Shown piece by piece: positions 15,377-19,884 of a stretch of DNA of 19,884 nucleotides. Position numbers and translations under genes: made by a program. Origin of the DNA: Luminiphilus sp. (GTDB taxonomy: Bacteria; Pseudomonadota; Gammaproteobacteria; Pseudomonadales; Halieaceae); the NCBI GenBank assembly GCA_024638905.1, contig JAHEJH010000007.1, positions 1 to 19,884 on the forward strand, given 5' to 3'. Below the pieces are notes generated by a model. The model did no database searches. It worked only from the letters and a program-made list of their open reading frames with translations, and was not told where the DNA came from. Each line of letters begins with the position of its first letter. Within the stretch, counting starts at the first letter, position 1.

Positions 15377-16213
15377 TCAGTAACCGATCAACAAAAGGCC
15401 AAGAGCAAAAACAGGCGCGGCGCCACAGATACTATCGAGGCGATCCAACAGACCGCCGTGGCCCGGCAGCAACGACCCGGAATCTTTCAAGCCCACTTCC
15501 CGTTTAAGTAGGCTCACAGTCAGATCCCCGACCACCGAGGCCCCTGCCGTGGCCAGTCCCAGCACCATGAGTGAGCCCCAACCCAAGTGGAGTTGTGACA
15601 GGGGTAGGTTTTGCCAGATCAAGGTGGCCAGTAGCGCCACACACAGCATGCCCCCCCAAAAACCCTCCCAGGTTTTGGCCGGACTGATCTCGGCGGCCAG
15701 TGCATGCTGCCCGAAGCGCCGGCCGGCAAAGTAGGCACCGATGTCGGCCGCCGCGACAGTCAGTATCAAGAGGAACATGATAAAAGGCCCGTTGATCAGT
15801 GTTAAACACACGGCCACAGCAAGCCAAGTTGCAGTGAGCATCAGCCACCCCATTACCGCGCGGACCCACGCGTAACCCCACAAGCCGCGGCCAGCGGAGT
15901 AGTACTTGAGCCCCACTAGCATGGCAGACCACAAGAGCGCGGTAGCGGCCAGCCAGGGCCGAGCGTGGAGTGACGCTTCGGGGCCATCAAGCGCCAAGCC
16001 CATCCACAGCGCACCGCACAGTAGCGGAATGATGGCTGCATAGACCGCTCGGGAAAGCGCTCGCTGCGCACCCACCAGGGCCGCCCATTCCCAGCCACCG
16101 GCGGCGGCCACCAGAGCGAAAAGAATCACCTGCACGGGATAAGGTGCAAATAATAGGGTCGCAATGAGAGCCCCCGCGAGAACCAGTGCTGTGATCACCC
16201 TCTGGCGGAGCAT
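15377..16213 (-). CDS. cdsA: Phosphatidate cytidylyltransferase (CDP-diglyceride synthase)
   Basis: A 278-residue integral inner-membrane enzyme making CDP-diacylglycerol from phosphatidate and CTP, the precursor of all major phospholipids. The protein is mostly hydrophobic, with about seven or eight membrane segments. The family signature is near the C-terminus: SLLKREVGLKDSGSLLPGHG followed by GLLDRLDS, with conserved acidic residues for metal binding. AADIGAYFAGRRFG and SPAKTWEGFWGG are also typical. ATG 16213 lies 21 bases after the uppS stop, and dxr follows after 3 bases. Confidence 0.96.
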   Translation of the reverse strand: MLRQRVITALVLAGALIATLLFAPYPVQVILFALVAAAGGWEWAALVGAQRALSRAVYAAIIPLLCGALWMGLALDGPEASLHARPWLAATALLWSAMLVGLKYYSAGRGLWGYAWVRAVMGWLMLTATWLAVAVCLTLINGPFIMFLLILTVAAADIGAYFAGRRFGQHALAAEISPAKTWEGFWGGMLCVALLATLIWQNLPLSQLHLGWGSLMVLGLATAGASVVGDLTVSLLKREVGLKDSGSLLPGHGGLLDRLDSICGAAPVFALGLLLIGY

Positions 16214-16234
16214 CCGTTTTTCTCCAGGGCGCCG

Positions 16235-16975
16235 TTAGTAGCGATGTAACAGCGGGCGCACGCCAAAGCGCCGCTCCCGCACCGCGTAATCAGCCAAGGC
16301 AAGGTCCAATACGGTCTCGTCGAAATCGGGCCACAGGACTTCGGTAAACCAGAACTCGGCGTAGGCGAACTGCCACAGCAGAAAATTGGAGACACGTGTC
16401 TCGCCCGCTGTGCGGATACAGAGATCCGGGTCGGGCAATTCTGCCGTGGCGAGTCTCTGTGAGATCGTGTCTTCGTTAATGTCATCGGTCGACATCTTAC
16501 CCGAGGCCACATCGCGGGCGATGGATTGGGTCACCTGAGTCACATCCCAGCGACCGCCATAGTCAAGCGCAAGCGTGAGCGTTGCCCGATCCCCTGCTGC
16601 CGTCGTTTCCTCGACCTTCGCCATCAATCGCTGCAGGCGAGGACTGAACCGGTCTCGTCTTCCAATCACCCGCAGACGCACCCCGTCCGAGGCCAACTTG
16701 GCGACTTCATTGCGCAGGTAACGCGAGAGCAGCGCCAGTAGCGCCCGCACCTCTGCCCTCGACCGACCCCAGTTTTCGCTGGAGAACGCAAACAAGGTGA
16801 GGTACCGGATACCCCGGGACTCGCAGGCCGATACGATCTCTCGGACCACCTCAGCTCCCGCCCGATGCCCTGCCACGCCCGGGTAGCCCTCCCGGCGCGC
16901 CCAGCGGTTGTTCCCGTCCATAATGATGGCGAGATGGCGAGGTACGGTGCGGGGCTGAATATCCGATGCTTGCAC
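16235..16975 (-). CDS. uppS: Ditrans,polycis-undecaprenyl-diphosphate synthase
   Basis: A 246-residue cis-prenyltransferase that extends farnesyl-PP with eight IPP units to the C55 carrier lipid precursor for peptidoglycan and O-antigen. The catalytic Asp20 is in AIIMDGNNRWA, followed by GHRAGAEVVREIV, TLFAFSSENWGRS, and the C-terminal IRTAGETRVSNFLLWQ and WPDF blocks. The start must be GTG at 16975: no ATG precedes the essential MDGNNRWA block in frame, and the GTG gives the usual short leader. It sits 19 bases after frr and 21 before cdsA. Confidence 0.97.
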   Translation of the reverse strand: MQASDIQPRTVPRHLAIIMDGNNRWARREGYPGVAGHRAGAEVVREIVSACESRGIRYLTLFAFSSENWGRSRAEVRALLALLSRYLRNEVAKLASDGVRLRVIGRRDRFSPRLQRLMAKVEETTAAGDRATLTLALDYGGRWDVTQVTQSIARDVASGKMSTDDINEDTISQRLATAELPDPDLCIRTAGETRVSNFLLWQFAYAEFWFTEVLWPDFDETVLDLALADYAVRERRFGVRPLLHRY

Positions 16976-16994
16976 GGGCGCTTTGTCTCAGGAC

Positions 16995-17552
16995 TCAGAT
17001 GGCCATGAGGTCAGTTTCTTTCTCGCCCAAAGCGGACTCGACCTTGGCAACATAGTCGTCGGTCAGCTTTTGAATGACGTCCTGCCCGCGGCGTTCCTCG
17101 TCCTCGGAGATCTCTTTCTCCTTGAGTAACTCCTTCAGCATGCCGAGACCATCTCGCCGGGCATTGCGCACCGATACGCGCGCGGACTCGGCTTCGGCGC
17201 GGGCCTGTTTGATATAGCCTTTGCGAGTCTCTTCGGTCAGCACCGGCATAGGAATGCGGATCACATCGCCAGCGGTTGCGGGGTTCAACCCCAGATCTGA
17301 CTTCAGGATGGCCCGCTCGATATCTGGTGTAATCCCCTTATCGAACGCCACCACGCTCAGGGTCCGGGCGTCTTCGATATTGATGTTGGCCAACTGATTA
17401 AGCGGCGTCTCTGCGCCGTAGTACTCGATCCGAATGCTGTCCAACAAACTGGGGTGTGCCCGGCCAGTGCGGATTTTATTGAAGTTGTGAGAGAGCGCCT
17501 CGAGCGCCTTGCCCATCCGTTCTTCGGTATCCTGCTTGATGTCTTCTATCAT
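16995..17552 (-). CDS. frr: Ribosome recycling factor
   Basis: A 185-residue factor that, with EF-G, splits post-termination ribosomes. The family blocks are KIRTGRAHPSLLDSI, IEYYGAETPLNQLANI, RAILKSDLGLNPATAGDVIR, IPMPVLTEETRKGYIKQ, SVRNARRDGLGMLK and EISEDEERRGQDVIQKLTD. The frame is open up to 17591, but ATG 17552 gives exactly the E. coli length and the expected MIEDIKQDTEERM start, with AGGA 6 bases upstream. It follows pyrH after 51 bases, which contain no obvious structure. rpsB-tsf-pyrH-frr order is highly conserved in Proteobacteria. Confidence 0.98.
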   Translation of the reverse strand: MIEDIKQDTEERMGKALEALSHNFNKIRTGRAHPSLLDSIRIEYYGAETPLNQLANINIEDARTLSVVAFDKGITPDIERAILKSDLGLNPATAGDVIRIPMPVLTEETRKGYIKQARAEAESARVSVRNARRDGLGMLKELLKEKEISEDEERRGQDVIQKLTDDYVAKVESALGEKETDLMAI

Positions 17553-17558
17553 GATGAA

Positions 17559-17563
17559 TCCTG
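17559..17563 (-). promoter_or_regulatory. Ribosome binding site of frr
   Basis: CAGGA on the minus strand, ending 6 bases before ATG 17552. It decides this start over the upstream in-frame Met at 17591. Confidence 0.7.
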
Positions 17564-17603
17564 GCTGTTTTTCTCTTTGACCGTAGCGCACTGCGATGCG
17601 CTA

Positions 17604-18323
17604 TCAGGCCTGAATCAACGTACCTTCATCCCCGCCCCGAACAATACTGAGTAGTGCGCCCCGCTGCGCCATATCGAATACCCGCACCGGCATGTCGTGA
17701 TCCCTCACCAAACAAATAGCGGTCGAATCCATGACACCCAGCTTCTTGTCGAGCACCTCGTCATAGGTCAGCTCGTCATATTTCACCGCATCGGGGTCTG
17801 TGACCGGGTCCGCGCTGTAGACACCATCGACCTTGGTCGCCTTCAACACCACATCCGCTTTGACTTCGATGCCGCGCAAACAGGCCGAAGAATCGGTGGT
17901 GAAAAAAGGGTTACCGGTGCCCGCCGCAAAAATAACGACGTCACCATTGGACAGCGCTCGGATCGCTTTGCGCCGATCGTAGTGCTCTACCACACCACTC
18001 ATCGGAATAGACGACATAGCTTGCGTCGCGATATTGGACCGCTCGAGGGCATCGCGAAGGGCCAGTGCATTCATGACGGTGGCCAACATACCCATGTGAT
18101 CACCTGTCACGCGATCCAGGCCCGCCGCGTTCAAAGCCGCACCGCGGAAAAGATTGCCGCCGCCGACTACCAATCCGACCTGAACGCCGATGCCCACCAG
18201 CTGCCCGATCTCGAGGGCCAGTTGGTCCAATACTTTGGGATCAATACCGAAGGCTTCCTGACCGGTTAGCGCCTCGCCGCTCAGCTTCAGCAGTATGCGC
18301 TTGTAGACCTTGTCCGCCGCCAT
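17604..18323 (-). CDS. pyrH: Uridylate kinase (UMP kinase)
   Basis: A 239-residue hexameric amino-acid-kinase-fold enzyme that phosphorylates UMP to UDP in pyrimidine nucleotide synthesis; the bacterial enzyme is typically activated by GTP and inhibited by UTP. Motifs in order: LLKLSGEAL (phosphate/ATP region), LVVGGGNLFRG, DHMGMLATVMNALALRDALE, AAGTGNPFFTTDSSACLR and LKATKVDGVYSADP. ATG 18323 gives the usual length. It is 141 bases downstream of tsf. Confidence 0.98.
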   Translation of the reverse strand: MAADKVYKRILLKLSGEALTGQEAFGIDPKVLDQLALEIGQLVGIGVQVGLVVGGGNLFRGAALNAAGLDRVTGDHMGMLATVMNALALRDALERSNIATQAMSSIPMSGVVEHYDRRKAIRALSNGDVVIFAAGTGNPFFTTDSSACLRGIEVKADVVLKATKVDGVYSADPVTDPDAVKYDELTYDEVLDKKLGVMDSTAICLVRDHDMPVRVFDMAQRGALLSIVRGGDEGTLIQA

Positions 18324-18464
18324 CTGTCCCTATCTCCGCCTGCTCAATCCGTGCCGCACCATGCTACCGGACTGTAGGGCCTCTGTTGATACAGAAACCT
18401 TGGTGATTCTTGACATCCCGACCTGATAGCACACCGGGATCAATGCGAGAGTGCGGCGCCAGAA
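18324..18464 (-). promoter_or_regulatory. tsf-pyrH intergenic region with two small inverted repeats
   Basis: The longest gap of the cluster (141 bases). It contains ATCCCG (18415-18420) paired with CGGGAT (18435-18440) across a 14-base loop, and TCTGT-TGAT-ACAGA (18382-18395). Neither is followed by a run of U in the transcribed direction, so I do not call a terminator. No promoter with both -35 and -10 elements could be assigned with confidence. It may hold a secondary promoter for pyrH-frr or a processing site; this is inference from gap size. Confidence 0.35.
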
Positions 18465-19322
18465 TCAGTTTGCGAGCTGGGCGGCCACCTCGGAAGCGAA
18501 ATCCACTTTCTCGACTTCGATACCCTCCCCTACCTCGAAGCGGGTGAAATCGAGTACTTCCGCACCGGCCTGGGAGACCAGCTTGCCAACCGTCATGTCA
18601 GGGTCTTTGACGAAGGCCTGCTCAGTCAGGCTGTTCTCAGCAAGAAACTTACGAATTCGGCCGTCAATCATCTTCTCGACGATTTCCGGCGGCTTACCCG
18701 AGTCATGAGCTTGTGCAGAGTAGATCTCTCGCTCCTTGGCGACGAGGTCCTCAGGCATATCACCGGGTGAGACGACTTGGGGGTTGACTGCGGCCACATG
18801 CATGGCCACGTCGCGCGCCAGCTCTTCTGAGCCGCCCTTCAGGGCTACCAGCACAGCGATACGATTATTGCCGTGCACATAACCGCCAATGACGCCGCCA
18901 TCTGCCTCGTGGGTCGCTACGCGACGCACACTGATATTCTCACCAATCTTTTGTACCAGTGCCTGACGGGCCTCTTCAGTATCGCCGCCCGCAAGTGCCG
19001 TCACGTCGTCAATACGTTGATCAAACGCCTTGCCCACGACGCTGCTAACGAAATTCAGGAAGTTTTCGTCTCTCGCGACGAAGTCGGTTTCGCTGTTAAC
19101 CTCGACCATCGCAGCGAAGCTGCCATCGTCAGCGGTCTGAATCGCGACTACACCATCAGCCGCGGTTCTACCAGCTTTCTTCGCCGCTTTCATTCCGCTG
19201 GACTTGCGCAGTGCCTCAATCGCCGCGTCGATATCGCCGCCCGCCTCTGAGAGCGCTTTTTTGCACTCCATCAAGCCCAATCCAGTCCTCTCGCGAAGTT
19301 CCTTAACCAATGCCGCAGACAT
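18465..19322 (-). CDS. tsf: Elongation factor Ts
   Basis: A 285-residue guanine nucleotide exchange factor for EF-Tu. The N-terminal UBA-like domain carries the signature LVKELRERTGLGLMECKKAL. The core has VEVNSETDFVARDENF, the segment that contacts EF-Tu (TDFV), then a repeat-like core with VRRVATHEADGGVIGGYVHG. The C-terminal module has KMIDGRIRKFLAENSLTEQAF. ATG 19322 has GAGGA 6 bases upstream. It follows rpsB after 90 bases, the universal rpsB-tsf pair. Confidence 0.98.
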   Translation of the reverse strand: MSAALVKELRERTGLGLMECKKALSEAGGDIDAAIEALRKSSGMKAAKKAGRTAADGVVAIQTADDGSFAAMVEVNSETDFVARDENFLNFVSSVVGKAFDQRIDDVTALAGGDTEEARQALVQKIGENISVRRVATHEADGGVIGGYVHGNNRIAVLVALKGGSEELARDVAMHVAAVNPQVVSPGDMPEDLVAKEREIYSAQAHDSGKPPEIVEKMIDGRIRKFLAENSLTEQAFVKDPDMTVGKLVSQAGAEVLDFTRFEVGEGIEVEKVDFASEVAAQLAN

Positions 19323-19363
19323 GTTCTTTCCTCATAAAGCCGCCCATGAAGACGGCAAGATCA

Positions 19364-19389
19364 TTGATGGTTCCGGGGTCATCAACCCC
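19364..19389 (-). promoter_or_regulatory. Overlapping, mutually exclusive hairpins between rpsB and tsf
   Basis: In the 90-base rpsB-tsf gap, TTGATG (19364-19369) can pair with CATCAA (19380-19385) over a 10-base loop, or GGGGT (19375-19379) with ACCCC (19385-19389) over a 5-base loop. The two share bases and cannot form together. No U-tract follows. This is the place where E. coli attenuates transcription between rpsB and tsf, but a function here is inference. Confidence 0.4.
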
Positions 19390-19412
19390 ATAATCGCAAG
19401 CAGACTAGCGTG

Positions 19413-19884
19413 TCAGGAAGCAGGCTTCTCGGCCGCATCGGCCTCTGCGGGGGCTCCCGATTCGGGCTCTGCGGGGGTTTCTGGTTCTGCCTCTGCGCTG
19501 GCTTCAGCAACGTCATCAGCGGCCGCAGGCACGACTGCTTCAGCAGTTGCCTCCGCCGGCTCTGCTGTTTCAGTGGCCTCTGGGGCGGCGGCAGGTGCTG
19601 CCTCCGCTTCGGTCACCTCAACGAACTCATCAGCGGATACCACTTCTCCCGCTGCCGCTTTACCCGCGAGCACCGCATCAGCCACAGCGGTGACGTACAG
19701 CTTGATCGCGCGGATCGCGTCGTCGTTGCCTGGAATCACATAATCGACGCCATCTGGATCGCTGTTGGTATCGACGATGCCAATAACCGGGATACCCAGC
19801 TTGTTGGCCTCGGTAATCGCAATGCGCTCGTGATCGACGTCGACTACAAACAACGCATCGGGCAGCCCACCCATGTCCTTGATA
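19413..19884 (-). CDS. rpsB: 30S ribosomal protein S2, C-terminal part (cut by window edge)
   Basis: The last ~156 codons of ribosomal protein S2. The translation begins IKDMGGLPDALFVVDVDHER and continues with ANKLGIPVIGIVDTNSDPDG and VDYVIPGNDDAIRAIKLYV, matching E. coli S2 closely. The frame runs through the window end at 19884, so the N-terminus is missing. After the point where E. coli S2 ends (about FVEVTEAE), the protein continues for some 62 residues made almost wholly of Ala, Glu, Pro, Thr, Val and Asp, a disordered acidic tail. It is the first gene of the translation cluster, and its promoter lies outside the window. Confidence 0.97.
   Translation of the reverse strand, partial: IKDMGGLPDALFVVDVDHERIAITEANKLGIPVIGIVDTNSDPDGVDYVIPGNDDAIRAIKLYVTAVADAVLAGKAAAGEVVSADEFVEVTEAEAAPAAAPEATETAEPAEATAEAVVPAAADDVAEASAEAEPETPAEPESGAPAEADAAEKPAS

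Noticed and set aside
18382..18440. Intrinsic terminator between tsf and pyrH
   Set aside because: Two inverted repeats are present, but neither is GC-rich and compact with a following U-tract.
1..19884. Mobile elements, CRISPR arrays, tRNA or rRNA genes, phage or defence islands
   Set aside because: No transposase or integrase reading frame, terminal repeats, spaced direct repeats, cloverleaf or ribosomal RNA sequence was recognised; the locus is core chromosome.

Overview
The window carries a gammaproteobacterial chromosomal core locus, almost entirely on the minus strand. Reading in the direction of transcription (right to left) the order is rpsB (3' part), tsf, pyrH, frr, uppS, cdsA, dxr, rseP, bamA, skp, lpxD, fabZ, lpxA, lpxB, rnhB, dnaE. 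This is the classical translation / isoprenoid / outer-membrane-biogenesis / lipid A / replication cluster. The GC-rich sequence, frequent GTG starts and gene content fit a marine-type gammaproteobacterium, possibly related to the Halieaceae/OM60 group; that placement is inference, and no database was searched.

Right part (about 12.8-19.9 kb): ribosomal protein S2 and EF-Ts, then UMP kinase and ribosome recycling factor, then undecaprenyl-PP synthase, CDP-diglyceride synthase, DXP reductoisomerase and the site-2 protease RseP. Together they serve translation, UTP/CTP supply, isoprenoid carrier-lipid supply, phospholipid precursors and envelope stress control. Middle part (about 6.1-12.7 kb): BamA and the Skp chaperone (outer-membrane protein assembly), then LpxD-FabZ-LpxA-LpxB (lipid A and fatty acid synthesis), packed with start/stop overlaps of 1-4 bases or gaps of a few bases. 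LpxA has Met at the acyl-chain-ruler position, which predicts a C10 rather than C14 primary acyl chain. Then come RNase HII and the replicative polymerase alpha subunit.

Left part (1-2.1 kb) is the accessory end. Where many gammaproteobacteria have accA after dnaE, this window has a NUDIX-domain protein with a lipoprotein signal peptide, whose start lies inside the last codons of dnaE, and then a small DUF1244 protein. A plus-strand isochorismatase-family hydrolase converges on the DUF1244 gene with overlapping 3' ends. It diverges from the 5' part of aceE (pyruvate dehydrogenase E1), which runs off the left edge.

I found no tRNA, rRNA, CRISPR array, transposase or attachment site. I did not find a convincing new multi-gene system. 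The observations most worth checking are the exported NUDIX lipoprotein coupled to dnaE, the LpxA ruler residue, the competing hairpins between rpsB and tsf, and the acidic Ala/Glu tail of S2.
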